Source: Ascoidea asiatica (lineage: Eukaryota; Ascomycota; Saccharomycetes; Ascoideales; Ascoideaceae). From it: a stretch of DNA of 64,000 nt. Below, in pieces: positions 21,764 to 31,984 of the stretch. The notes beneath the pieces were generated by a model. It ran no database searches and was not told where the DNA came from. It saw only the letters and a list, made by a program, of their open reading frames with translations. The stretch is from assembly GCA_001600695.1 (NCBI GenBank), contig BCKQ01000001.1:2260722-2324721 (forward strand), given 5' to 3'. Every line of letters begins with the position of its first letter. Position 1 is the first letter of the stretch. The translations under genes were made by a program, and so were the position numbers.

Positions 21764-22422
21764 TTATATTGCAGTTAAACTATCAAATAATACACTTATA
21801 CTTTCACCATAATGATCTCTTCTAATACATTCAGCAAAAATTGCAGAAACATCAATAACAATTAATTTTTTACATTTTATTCTTTTTTCTAATTGAATTG
21901 GATAAGTATTTGTTACAATAATTTGATCAATACATGGACAAGAATTAAGTTGTTCTAAACAATCTTTTTGAAAAATTCCATGAGTTGCAATTACATAAAC
22001 TTTTTTTGCATTACAATTTCTTCTAAGATGTTCAGCAGCAGCTATAAAAGAATTTGGTTTATCAATCATATCATCTAAAATTATTGAAGATCTACCATTA
22101 ACATCACCAACTAAAGTAATTAATTTTTCAGGTATTATAACTTCAGGATTATTAAAATCATAATCATCATCATCATCATCAGAATTTAAATTTGCATCAA
22201 CAGAACCACCTAAAGGATAATTATTATTTGAATTTGATTGAGAAATAGAAGTATAATTTGATTCAGAATCTGAAATATCATTTTGAGAAGGATAATCATC
22301 ATCAACAACATGACCTTGAATAATTCTTGCAGTTTGTAATTCATTTGTTAAAATAATATTATCAAATTCAGATTGATTATCATCTAATTTTTCTTCAATT
22401 ACTGTATCATTATTATCATTTA

Positions 22423-22453
<31 letters not shown>

Positions 22454-23185
22454 TAAAGGTTGTTGTTGAGGAGGTATAATTTTTGGTTTATTTTTTTTAA
22501 TTGAAGATTGTCTTCTTTTTTTTTCTTTTTTCAATTGTAAATCTTTTTTTAATTGTAATTGTTTTTGTTTTTGTAAAAAAATATCTTGAGATCTTCTTCT
22601 ATCAGTATGAATCATTGCAAATCTAATTTTTAATCTATCAGCTAAAGTTGTAACTCTTTTTGTACCACCAGGATTTTTAGAAACAACAACAGAATTTAAA
22701 TAATCATCAACATTATTTTTAATCCATTTTGTTAAAATTGGAGCAGCATATAAATTATCAACAGGTTTTGAGAAAAAACCTTGGATTTGACCAGCATGTA
22801 AATCCATTGAAATTATATGATCAGCACCAGCCATAATTAAAAGATTTGCTAACATTCTTGCAGTTATTGCACCTCTATGTTTTTTCATTTTTGATTGTTT
22901 TGAATATGGAAATTGAGGTATAACAGCAGTAATTTTACTTGCAGAACCAGATTTACAAGCATTAATTAAAATTAATAATTCCATAATATGATCATTAATA
23001 TGATTTGAAGAAGATTGAATAATATAAACATCATCATCTCTTACTGAAACACCAATAGAAACAGAAGTTTCACCATTTGAAAATTTTTTTAAATTACATG
23101 GAGATGGATTTACACCTAATCTTTGACATATTAATTGACCTAATTCAGGATGAGAATTACCAAGAAATACTTTAAATTTACGCAT
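21764..23185 (-). CDS. PRS1: Ribose-phosphate pyrophosphokinase subunit with insertion
   Basis: A 473-residue PRPP synthase subunit (ribose-5-phosphate plus ATP to PRPP, the precursor of nucleotides, His and Trp). The catalytic fold is split by a non-homologous insertion at about 200-352, rich in Lys, Gln, Asn, Asp and Ser, in the same place as the insertion of yeast Prs1. Conserved segments are MRKFKVFLGNSHPELG, FSNGETSV, IPQFPYSKQ, MDLHAGQIQGFF (about 127-138), NPGGTKRVTTLADRL, and the PRPP-loop IILDDMIDKPNS (about 368-379). The C-terminus RRDHYGESISVLFDSLTAI is family-typical. The Prs1-type PRPP loop suggests it works as a heteromer with other Prs subunits. Start is the ATG at 23185-23183. 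Confidence 0.93.
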
Positions 23186-23935
23186 TTTTAATTTAATTTG
23201 ATTTAAAAATGTCTTAAATTATTAGAATATTAGGAAATTTAATTATATTTATATTTATATTTATATACAGTATAATTGTATAATAGTATAATAGTATAAC
23301 TTTATAATAGAATATTATTATTGTATAAGGATAAGATTTGAAACAAAGAAATAAGATAATATTTGATAGGATGGATATATATATACTTTTAGATAAATAG
23401 ATAGTTTATATGATTTGATTCAGATGAGATGATTTGATTTGATATAATATAATATGATATGATATGAGGATATATGAAATTAAAGATAAGAGAGTTTAGT
23501 ATATTATATATATATATTTGAAATGAATAAAGTAGAATATAATATAATATATTATATTAAGTATTATATAAATATTGAATATCGTATAATAAAAGAATTA
23601 TATGAATAATAAATGATTAAATTAATAATAATAGTAATAATTAATGATATAAAGCAAACCAATTAGAATATGAATAAATTATACACAGTACAGTATTACA
23701 AGAATGAAATAAAAATTTATTCGACTTTTTTTAAATAATTTGATGTTTTTTTTTTATTATAATAATTAATTAATCATTAACGTTAATAGAAAATGAAAAT
23801 TTTTTTTAAAATTGGAGGAGTGTTTAAAGAAGAAATATGAAATTAAAGTATGAAATTAACATTTGAAATAGGTGAAGATGCGTGAAAGTGCCTTTTTAAC
23901 CCAGGGCTTTTGAGAATTGAAAGAGAATTGACTCG

Positions 23936-24128
23936 GATCTGAAGAAGAAGAAGAGAAGAAACAGTCGGCAGTGGTGATCGTGAATCAGAGAAGAAGCAGA
24001 AGAAGCAGAAGCAGAAGAAGCAAAGGATGGTGATGGTGAAGGTGAAGGTGAAGAAGAGGAGGCAAAGACTTCAGTCGAGGGGAGAGAGGAGAGAAGTACC
24101 GCAGTAGTGGTAGTAGAGGTAGTAGAGA
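23936..24128. repeat. Polypurine tract (GAA/GGTGAA-rich)
   Basis: The plus strand is predominantly G and A, with repeated GAAGCAGAA and GGTGAAGGTGAAG. It is the strand mirror of the polypyrimidine tract at 12580-12853 and likewise sits in a divergent promoter region. Confidence 0.55.
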
Positions 24129-24163
24129 CACACAGAGAGAAGAGAATATCACATGACTTGAGC

Positions 24164-24169
24164 ACGCGT
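24164..24169. promoter_or_regulatory. MCB-like ACGCGT between PRS1 and the redoxin-fold gene
   Basis: ACGCGT occurs about 980 bases from PRS1 and 430 bases from the plus-strand gene. An ATCACATG (CDEI/Cbf1-like) word lies just upstream at 24149-24156. Functional assignment is weak. Confidence 0.25.
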
Positions 24170-24596
24170 CATGGCCAGTTCAAACTGTTTTATTTCTTTT
24201 ATTTCTTTTATTGCGGAGACTGACGCGATTTGATAGAAATATTCAAATTTTCATAATAAAAATGAAACCACTTTTAAGGGTCTGTTTACTTTATTCCTAA
24301 TTGAGACTTTTGTCATTAATAATTCCAGTTTTTGTGAGTTAAACAGTAATAAATTATTCAATTCGAGATATTCAATTCAATTCAATTCAATTCATCAAAG
24401 GATATTAAAGGATATTAAATATTGAAATTATTCTCCATTCTTCTCCAATTTTTATTTACATATTGTATATTATATTATATATTAAGTAGATACTTAATTC
24501 AATTCATTTTCCTTAAACTTTTACAATCTTCATATAATAAAATAAATCATTATAAAATATATCATTATAAAATAAAATAATAGATAACTAATCAAA

Positions 24597-25388
24597 ATGT
24601 CATTATCAATTAATAGAAAAAGAAGTTGTTTAGATTTGGATTTGGATTTAGATATAGAATTTAATTCTAATTCTAATTCTAATTCAAATACAATTAATAA
24701 TAGAAATATATTAAGAAAAAAGAAAAGTAAATGTAATAATTTTAGAATTAAACCAAATTTAATTAAAATTCAAGAAGATAATGAAATTAATAATAAAATT
24801 AATAATAAAATTGATAATAAAAATGAATTTAAATCTTTAAATGATATAAATTTTGATAATTTAGATAATTTTGATATTTTATTTAATAATATTTATAAAA
24901 AAAATCAATCAATTAATTCATTATTTAATAATAATAAATCAAATAATTTTAATATAATTTTAATATTCTTTGGACCAATTTATTTTGATTATTTAAAAAA
25001 TTTAAATAATTTAATAAATAAATCAAATAATTTAAATGATATAAATGATATAAAAATTATTGGTATAACTTCAAATTTAAATAATTTAAATAATCAAAAT
25101 GATTTAATTAATTTAAATTTAAATTATCCAATTATTAATGATATTAATGGTAAAATTTCAAAATTTTTTAAAAATTTAGATCCTTTAGGTGGTGCAATTT
25201 ATCCTTTAAATAAATTATTAATTTTTAATAAATTTGGTTATAAAAAAATTGATACTCTAATAAATAATAATAATTATAATAATTATAATAAATTTAATTT
25301 ATCTTCTCAATTAAATCATCAAAATTTATTACCAACTATTATTGATTGTTTATCTTATATTAATTATGAAAATAATTACATCAATTAA
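24597..25388 (+). CDS. Redoxin (AhpC/TSA-like) fold protein lacking active-site Cys
   Basis: The 263-residue protein has a low-complexity Asn-rich N-terminal third. From about residue 118 it has a thioredoxin-like pattern: NIILIFFGPIYFDYLKNL in the position of the first strand and active-site helix, DIKIIGITSN, YPIINDINGKISKFF, then DPLGGAIYPLNKLLIF (195-210), typical of fungal AhpC/TSA-like redoxins. The only cysteines, near residues 11, 46 and 250, are not at the peroxidatic position, so it is probably not a peroxidase. The identification rests on pattern only. The ATG at 24597 is a clear start. Its composition is extremely Asn-rich even for this window. Confidence 0.6.
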   Translation: MSLSINRKRSCLDLDLDLDIEFNSNSNSNSNTINNRNILRKKKSKCNNFRIKPNLIKIQEDNEINNKINNKIDNKNEFKSLNDINFDNLDNFDILFNNIYKKNQSINSLFNNNKSNNFNIILIFFGPIYFDYLKNLNNLINKSNNLNDINDIKIIGITSNLNNLNNQNDLINLNLNYPIINDINGKISKFFKNLDPLGGAIYPLNKLLIFNKFGYKKIDTLINNNNYNNYNKFNLSSQLNHQNLLPTIIDCLSYINYENNYIN

Positions 25389-26457
25389 CTTCTAACTTCT
25401 TAACTTCCAACTTCTTTTTATATTCTATTCATCATTTCATTTCATTTCATTTCATTTCATATCATTTCATATCATATCTTCTCTCATGTTTATTATATAA
25501 TAAAATAATAAAATAATAAAATAATATAAACTAACTGTAGTAACTGTAGTATTTAAAATAAAACCATAATTACGGTACTCTTACAACTTAGATTCTCACC
25601 CGAGTCACCTGACATTTCTTTTTCTTTTTGTGTTTGCATTTCTTCATCAACATCATCTTCATCAACATTGTTCATTCTCATTCTCATTCTTCAATGTCAT
25701 TCTTCAATGTCATTCTTCACGTTAAGTTAAATTCAAGGCAAATATACATCGAATCCCAACTGAGGCTTGTATCAGTTTTCTTGCAGTGTCTCAATACGGC
25801 AATTTCCACGGCCGCATCGGGCCACGCTCCTCTACACACTCTCTGCCCACTCTCGAGTTCTAGAGTCTCTGGACCCGGTGTGAGCACAGCAACAGCGGCC
25901 TCGCTCTGCTGTATCTCGTTGCTACACGCCTTCAATCACCTCACCTGTATTAACATATCCCACTATTTACTTCATAATCACAAGACTAAAACAACCACTA
26001 AAACAACTGAATACTGTTTAATCCCTTCCATTTAGACGGGGATGGCTGGCCTTTTGAACAGACTTAATTTTAATCCTAATTTGGTTTAAAGTTTTCGAGT
26101 TTTCTTCAATTCTCAGCCGCTGCAATCTTTTCGCCTTCACCAATATCTTTTCTATCTTTTCTATCTTTTCTGCTTGTCTTTTTATCTCACCTCAACTCCT
26201 TTTCTCATTATATAAAAATCTAAGAAAAGTCCCTTCTTTTTCATTATTTTTTTTCTCTCTTTTCTTTCCTCAACTCATCAGTTCTTGTCATTCGCTTAAT
26301 CTACTGTTATAAATCTCTTAATTTTTCAAATTATCAAATTATCATCTTAAATTTAAATTTAAATCTATATTAATATATCATTTAAATTTTACTTTCACAT
26401 TTTACATTTTACTTTTATTATTAAATTAATCTCAATTAAATCTATTATTATTTAAAA
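25389..26457. other. Spacer before the short secreted-protein gene, with a G+C-rich island
   Basis: An ATTTC repeat (25433-25477) is followed by TC-rich runs and repeated CATTCTTCAATGT. A G+C-rich island at about 25740-25930 contains a nested hairpin. A long pyrimidine-rich leader runs to 26458 (TTTTCTTTC, CTATCTTTTCTATC), as is common upstream of highly expressed yeast genes. A 135-codon plus frame over the island is not called. Confidence 0.5.
25888..25923. repeat. Nested inverted repeat AGCAAC-AGC / GCT-GTTGCT
   Basis: AGCAAC (25888-25893) pairs with GTTGCT (25918-25923). Inside it AGC (25894-25896) pairs with GCT (25908-25910), with a 7-base bulge on the 3' side. It lies in the G+C-rich island of this spacer. 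Confidence 0.5.
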
Positions 26458-26625
26458 ATGCAATTCAAACAAGTTATCATTGCTTCTTTAGCTATTTTTG
26501 CTTCTGCTCAAGCTGCTAATAATACCACTAATGGTACTACTACTGCTACTGATTCTGGTGCAAATACTTTACAAGCTGGTTTAATTGGTGCTGCTGTTGC
26601 TGCTGGTGTTGCTTTATTAATCTAA
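26458..26625 (+). CDS. 55-residue secreted GPI-like cell-surface peptide
   Basis: A short gene with an ATG at 26458 and TAA at 26623. The protein has a clear signal peptide (MQFKQVIIASLAIFASAQA). A mature part of about 20 residues, rich in Thr and Asn, has three overlapping Asn-X-Thr sequons (NNT, NTT, NGT). A C-terminal hydrophobic segment (AGLIGAAVAAGVALLI) looks like a GPI-attachment signal with possible omega residues Ser-Gly-Ala-Asn just before it. Codons are strongly biased to GCT, GTT, ACT and TCT, unlike the A-ending bias of its neighbours, which suggests high expression. A long pyrimidine-rich leader supports this. After processing only a glycosylated stub on a lipid anchor would remain. 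No specific orthologue is assigned. Confidence 0.8.
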   Translation: MQFKQVIIASLAIFASAQAANNTTNGTTTATDSGANTLQAGLIGAAVAAGVALLI

Positions 26626-27151
26626 GAAACTTATTAATTTAATATTATCATTTAATATTCTTTTATATGTTTTTTTTTTTATTTTAATTTAATAATTTAA
26701 TAATTTAAGTAATAAATTTAAAAATTTATAACCCCTTTTAATAAAATCTTTTTTTTTTTTTTTGTGTTCCATTATTGTTTTTTTCTTTTTCTTTTTCATC
26801 GTAGTTTTCTAATCATAAAATATATTTATTACTTTATTTCATTTATTTCTAATTGAAATCACAAATATCTTATCTTTTATCTTATCAAACTTGTTACTCA
26901 AATTCATTATCCTTTAATTATTCATAACGTTAAAAGAAATTTAATTGAAAAATTCTTACTTTTTCATTTTTTTTTCTTTTTTTATTAGAGATTACGTAAT
27001 ATATCCGTCAGCGCTTATATTTATCATTATTTAAATTTAATACTATATTAATATATTAATGATATACAGTATATTATTATCAAAATATAATATAAAATAA
27101 TATAAAATAATATAAAATAATAATTGTTAACTTATAACTTATAACTTATAA
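26626..27151. other. Spacer upstream of YAF9
   Basis: This 526-base A+T-rich spacer holds the 3' end of the short secreted-protein gene and the YAF9 promoter. T runs (T15 at about 26750) and ATATAAAATAAT repeats just before YAF9 are visible. No gene seen. Confidence 0.5.
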
Positions 27152-27967
27152 ATGGCTCCACCTAAGAAAATTAAAAATATTACAATTTCAAGACCAATTG
27201 TTTATGGTAATACTGCTATACCTTTTGAACCTGGTAAAAAACCAATAAATACTCCTGAAAATCATACTCATCAATGGACTATTTTTTTATCTGATCCAAC
27301 TAAAGCAAATAATGAATTAAATAATAATTTAACTTTTAATCCTTTAAATTCAATTATTAAAAAAGTTCAATTTAAATTACATGAAACTTATCCAAATTCA
27401 ACAAGAACAATTGAAAATCCTCCATATGAAATAACTGAATCTGGTTGGGGTGAATTTGAAATTATAATTAAAATTTTTTTTATTCAAGAATCAAATGAAA
27501 AATATTTATCATTTTATCATCATTTAAAATTACATCCAATAAATAATAATAATAATAATATCAATAATATCAATAATATCAATAATATCAATAACAATAA
27601 TAATAATTTAGTTGAAAATTCAAATTTATTAAATGCAAATAATAAATTATTAAATGTTAACTCTCAATTACAAAAAATTAATTCAAATTTAAATTCAAAA
27701 GAAGTTATTTCAATAAATTATGATGAAATTATATTCACTGAACCAAATGAAATTTTTTTTAAAATTTTAATTAATAAACCTGGTTCATATTTATTTAATA
27801 AAAAAAATAATTATAAATATTTATTTTCAAAAGAATTAGAAAATGATGAAATTATTAGAATTGATTTAGCTTTAAAAAATGTTCAAGATGAAATTTTAAA
27901 ATTTAAAGATAAAATTCATTTATTAGAAAAAGAAAAAATTAATTATATCAATCAATCAAAGTCATAA
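27152..27967 (+). CDS. YAF9: YEATS-domain chromatin reader
   Basis: A 271-residue YEATS protein. Yaf9 is shared by the SWR1 (H2A.Z exchange) and NuA4 (histone acetylation) complexes and binds acylated H3 tails. The YEATS fold is recognisable: ISRPIVYGNTAIPF, HTHQWTIFLSDP, VQFKLHETYPNSTRTIENPPYEITESGWGEFEIIIKIFF, and YHHLKLHP. An Asn/Ile low-complexity insert (about 130-180) splits the last strands. EIIFTEPNEIFFKIL follows. A C-terminal coiled coil (about 225-268) is the complex-binding helix. Order and length agree with yeast Yaf9, allowing for the insert. Start is the ATG at 27152. Confidence 0.95.
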   Translation: MAPPKKIKNITISRPIVYGNTAIPFEPGKKPINTPENHTHQWTIFLSDPTKANNELNNNLTFNPLNSIIKKVQFKLHETYPNSTRTIENPPYEITESGWGEFEIIIKIFFIQESNEKYLSFYHHLKLHPINNNNNNINNINNINNINNNNNNLVENSNLLNANNKLLNVNSQLQKINSNLNSKEVISINYDEIIFTEPNEIFFKILINKPGSYLFNKKNNYKYLFSKELENDEIIRIDLALKNVQDEILKFKDKIHLLEKEKINYINQSKS

Positions 27968-28409
27968 GTAATAACTTGATATATTAATATATTAGTAAAT
28001 ACTGGTACTCAGATTTACCCGCGTGCCTATTTCTTGCTCAATCTAAGTCTCCCGTGCGGTGTAATTGTCAGACCTCCAAAGTTTTTACCGATTTAAGAAT
28101 AAAAATAAAAATATTGCCTTCGAAGAAAGTAATGATAAATATCATTATAAATTAAATCAACTATTGTATATCTATTGAAGAATAATCATCATAAGTATCA
28201 TAAGTAATTGTAATATACTGTATCTCTATATAAGTTATTAGAATAAGGAATATATCATTTCATTTCATTTCTATATCTCTTATAAATATATCGAATATTC
28301 AATCATACTCAAATATAGACTGTAATTATAGTGTAAATATAAAAAAGTATATAATCAAAAAAGAAAAAATTTAATAGAACTTATTTTGTAATTCCATTAA
28401 CAATTCATA
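27968..28409. other. Spacer YAF9 to MET18
   Basis: This 442-base spacer has a short G+C-richer patch at about 28010-28095, with TTACCCG and TCTCCCGTGCGG, in A+T-rich DNA. It is the MET18 promoter and YAF9 3' flank. No gene seen. Confidence 0.5.
28015..28021 (+). promoter_or_regulatory. Reb1-type site upstream of MET18
   Basis: TTACCCG, followed by CG, lies about 390 bases upstream of MET18 and only about 50 bases after YAF9. The same core sits upstream of RFC1. It could act as promoter or as a barrier that ends YAF9 transcription, as Reb1 does in yeast. Confidence 0.4.
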
Positions 28410-31400
28410 ATGTCTTCTTCAGTTACTCAAAATTCAAAAGATGTAATGAAATTAATTGATAATTATATGATCACTGTTCCAAATTCTGATGATCAATTAT
28501 CAAAAGATATTGAATTAAAATTATCTTCATATATTTCAAATAATTCTTTAAAATTATTAAATTTTATAGAATTATTACATAATTATCTAACAACTGAACA
28601 AGTTTCAATAAATTTAAAATCAATGAATCTTTTATCAAATATTTTATTATCTTTATCTTCAAATTCTTTAACAACTAATGAAATTAATCTTTTAATTAAA
28701 TTTTTTTTATCAAAATTTGAAAATATTTCAACTTTTAAACAAACTTTAAATTCTTTAAATTCTTTAATAAATTTTAATAATTTTCAATTTAATAATAATG
28801 ATTCTAAAAATAATATTGAATTAATTTTAAAAAATTTAATAGATAATTATAATTCAAAAAATTTTAAAGCTCCAATAAGATTTTTAACTTTTAAAATTTT
28901 AAATTCTTTATTAAATAAATTTCAAATAAATTTAATATCAAATTTAAATTTTAATAATCTATTTATAAATTCTTTTATAAATATAATTTCTGGTGAAAAA
29001 GATCCAAAAAATTTATTAATTTCTTTTAAATTATCTCAATTAATTTTAAAAAATTTTAATAATTTAAAAATTTTTAAAGAATCTTTATTTGATATAACTT
29101 TTTGTTATTTTCCAATATCTTTTCATCCTCCAAAAATTAATGATCCTTATAAAATTACTCCAAATCAATTAAAAAATCAATTATCTTTAACTTTAACTTC
29201 AAATTCAATTTTTTTAGATGATTTATATCCAAATTTATTTGATAAATTAACTTCTCCATCTTCTTTTGTTAAATTTGATGTTTTAAATGTAATTAAATTA
29301 TCAATTCAAAATTTCGATTTAAATTCTATTAATAAAAATTGGATTCAAATTTGGGATGCTTTAAAATTTGAAATTTTACATAATGATTTAAATTTAATTC
29401 AATCAAAATCTATAGAAAGTTCTAATGAAAATGAAAACTTTGAACTTGAAGATTATACTAAAGTAAATCTTTTATTAACTTTATCAATTTTTAAATCAAT
29501 TGCAATAAAATTATTTGAACAAGATAATGAAAATGAAAAAACTTATTTAAATAATTATTTAAATCATATTATTAATGAATTTAAAGATGAACTTAAAAAA
29601 CCTGATAATAAACTTACAAAACAAGCTTGTATTATATTAGCTGAAATTGCTGAATCAAATGATTATATTTTTAATCATATAATTAAAAATACTTTTCCAA
29701 CTCTTTTAAATATCTTACAAAATGATTCAAATTCTTTAAGTGTTTTAAAACAAAAATTTTTTATTAATGATATTTCATTTTTTTTAAATTCTTATAAAAT
29801 TTTATATGGAACTTCAAATATTTCAACTAATTTAAGAGTTAATCCAGATCTTAATCAATTATTTAAATTTAAAGATGATATAATTATGTTATTTAGTTCT
29901 TCTTTAATGTCTTCTTCATCAATTGAAATCTCTTTAAAAACTTTAGCTTTAAAAAAAATTAATTTAATTATGTCTTTAAAAGATTTTTTAGATATGGAAG
30001 AATATAAAAATTTTGTTCAAAATTTTACTGAATTATTATTAATGTCTGATTATAAACCGGATTCAAGTATTTATAAAGCTGTTATAAATAACTTAGCTGA
30101 TATTTCACATGATTCAAAATATTCTAATTTAATTAAAGATTTAGTTTTTCCAATTTTATTTTCTTTATTATCAAAATTAGAATCATCTGAAAACTTAAAT
30201 AAAATTTATTCAATTAATGAAAAAAAAAGTAAAAGTAAAGAAGAAATCATTTTAATTTTAAGTTCATTGGCAAGTCAAAATAATGAATTATTACATGGAT
30301 TATGTGTTAGATTTTTAAATAATATTGGTGATATTTTAAATAATGATTCTTCTGATGATATTAAATATTGTTTATTATTATTGAATGTTATTTATAATAC
30401 TTTTAATAATTTTTTAGATTATGAATTTAAAAATAAATCATTCATTAAAAAGGATAGTTATTTGAAATCATTTGTACCGAAATTAATTCTTTTAAATACA
30501 AAATATTATAAAAAGTTGAATAGTGATGAATTTATTGAAGTAAGTTCAAGAATTCTTTTTTCAATAATTCTTAATACAAAAGTTAGTTCTCATCAATTAT
30601 TATTAGATGATTTTTTTAACTTATTCTACTATACTAAATCATTAAATTCATTTAATATAAATATCGATCAAAATATTAATATTATTGAGAAACCTACTAA
30701 ATTGATCAATATTTTCACTAAATTGATTGCTGGAATTGATTTTAAAAAAACAAAATTACCGTTAATAAATATTCCTGAATTTATTGATTCTTTGATAAAA
30801 GTTTCAATAAACTCATTTTCAAGCTATGAGAGAGTAGGCTATTTACAATGCATGTCAATTATAATTAATAAATGGTGTGGAATAAAATTTTCAGATATTG
30901 AATTCAAAGAATATGTTAACAAAAAGTTGGAGTTATTTAAAGTTGAAATTAATGAAAATTTTAAATCATTGATAGAATCTCAAAAAGAAAAAAAAAATAA
31001 TGAAATTCAAATTTTATCAAAAACAATTAAGTTAATTGAAGTTTTCACCTGGTTTACAAAGTCATTATTGATTAGAAATGATTCAATTTCTTTAAAATTC
31101 GTTTCTTTTTTGATTGAATTACTCGAAAGATCTAAAAATTATAAACTTATAAGTTTACCTTGTTGTATGTCTTTTGAGATTTTACTCAGTGATAATTACA
31201 TCTTCAAACTTTATAATTATTCAAATGAGAATCAAAAAACAAAGGAGGGAAATAAATTAAAACTATTGAGTTCAAAAATTAGTGATAATAAGATTTATAA
31301 TATTAATATTAGAAACTTATATAAGCAAAAGTTATTTGAATTTATTATACCAAAAATTTCACAAAACTTTTCCAAACTAAACAGCTCATTATTATTAGAT

Positions 31401-31931
31401 AAACAAGACGAAAAATATATCAAAACATATATTGAAAAGACTAATTATTTAACAACATTATCATTGATATTAAAATATACAGATAGTTCAATATTTAAGA
31501 GTCATTTAAACAAAATTTTTCCTTTACTTCTTCAATCAATCAAATTAAATAATAAAGATGTGAGGGCAGCAGCATTAAAGACTATATTATTATCAATTAC
31601 TGAAAGCAGTGAATTAGTTTCAAAATATTTACAAAATCTAATTTCATTATTACTTGATTGTAGTAAAGGTCCTATAACTGGAGCGCATAATATTACCATT
31701 GACAAAAGTTTTATTAAATATAATTCAGAGGAAGTTAGATATTTATCATTAAAATGTTTATATGCATTCAGTAAGCATATAGAACTTGCAGAGTTAGCAC
31801 CATTTAGTGAAGGAATTATTAGAAATTTGGCTGATTGCTTAGATGATAACAGAAGAAAAGTTAGAAAAATGGCAATTGATTGTAGACAGGAATATTATGA
31901 AATCTATAATTTAAACACATCATATGATTGA
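28410..31931 (+). CDS. MET18: MMS19/Met18, cytosolic iron-sulphur targeting subunit
   Basis: An 1173-residue HEAT-repeat protein. Met18/Mms19 is the targeting subunit of the cytosolic Fe-S assembly complex that supplies clusters to DNA polymerases, XPD/Rad3 and other apoproteins. Segments match the family in order: SGEKDPKNLLISFKLSQL, SLFDITFCYFPISFHPP with DPYKI, NLFDKLTSPSSFVKFDVLN, and a C-terminal HEAT block (TTLSLILKYTDSSIFKSHLN, FPLLLQSIKL, RRKVRKMAIDCRQEYYEI). Length is slightly above the yeast protein. Codon use shifts modestly within the gene: the 3' part uses more TTG and GAG. Start is the ATG at 28410; the stop is TGA. It lies tail-to-tail and only about 50 bases from the BED-finger gene. 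Confidence 0.92.
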   Translation: MSSSVTQNSKDVMKLIDNYMITVPNSDDQLSKDIELKLSSYISNNSLKLLNFIELLHNYLTTEQVSINLKSMNLLSNILLSLSSNSLTTNEINLLIKFFLSKFENISTFKQTLNSLNSLINFNNFQFNNNDSKNNIELILKNLIDNYNSKNFKAPIRFLTFKILNSLLNKFQINLISNLNFNNLFINSFINIISGEKDPKNLLISFKLSQLILKNFNNLKIFKESLFDITFCYFPISFHPPKINDPYKITPNQLKNQLSLTLTSNSIFLDDLYPNLFDKLTSPSSFVKFDVLNVIKLSIQNFDLNSINKNWIQIWDALKFEILHNDLNLIQSKSIESSNENENFELEDYTKVNLLLTLSIFKSIAIKLFEQDNENEKTYLNNYLNHIINEFKDELKKPDNKLTKQACIILAEIAESNDYIFNHIIKNTFPTLLNILQNDSNSLSVLKQKFFINDISFFLNSYKILYGTSNISTNLRVNPDLNQLFKFKDDIIMLFSSSLMSSSSIEISLKTLALKKINLIMSLKDFLDMEEYKNFVQNFTELLLMSDYKPDSSIYKAVINNLADISHDSKYSNLIKDLVFPILFSLLSKLESSENLNKIYSINEKKSKSKEEIILILSSLASQNNELLHGLCVRFLNNIGDILNNDSSDDIKYCLLLLNVIYNTFNNFLDYEFKNKSFIKKDSYLKSFVPKLILLNTKYYKKLNSDEFIEVSSRILFSIILNTKVSSHQLLLDDFFNLFYYTKSLNSFNINIDQNINIIEKPTKLINIFTKLIAGIDFKKTKLPLINIPEFIDSLIKVSINSFSSYERVGYLQCMSIIINKWCGIKFSDIEFKEYVNKKLELFKVEINENFKSLIESQKEKKNNEIQILSKTIKLIEVFTWFTKSLLIRNDSISLKFVSFLIELLERSKNYKLISLPCCMSFEILLSDNYIFKLYNYSNENQKTKEGNKLKLLSSKISDNKIYNINIRNLYKQKLFEFIIPKISQNFSKLNSSLLLDKQDEKYIKTYIEKTNYLTTLSLILKYTDSSIFKSHLNKIFPLLLQSIKLNNKDVRAAALKTILLSITESSELVSKYLQNLISLLLDCSKGPITGAHNITIDKSFIKYNSEEVRYLSLKCLYAFSKHIELAELAPFSEGIIRNLADCLDDNRRKVRKMAIDCRQEYYEIYNLNTSYD

Positions 31932-31984
31932 TTGATTATATATCAGTTTATAAAAATAATAAATAGACAATTTTATATTCAAAG

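Larger units (their letters stand above)
23186..24596. other. Divergent spacer PRS1 / redoxin-fold gene
   Basis: This 1.4 kb spacer is mostly A+T with short ATAT and TTGATAT-type runs near PRS1. A purine-rich, G+C-richer block at about 23930-24130 (GAAGAAGCAG, GGTGAAGGTGAAG) is followed by an ATCACATG word at 24149, an ACGCGT at 24164, and ATTCA repeats at 24371-24394. An 89-codon minus frame over the purine block is low-complexity and not called. Confidence 0.5.

Noticed and set aside
24149-24230. Possible point centromere (ATCACATG as CDEI)
   Set aside because: No A+T-rich CDEII of proper length and no TTCCGAA-type CDEIII follows. The same was true for the CACGTG sites at 51596 and 60170.
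25628-26035. 135-codon plus-strand frame before the short secreted-protein gene
   Set aside because: It has Cys/His-rich random composition, no domain, and spans the G+C island that disrupts stop codons.
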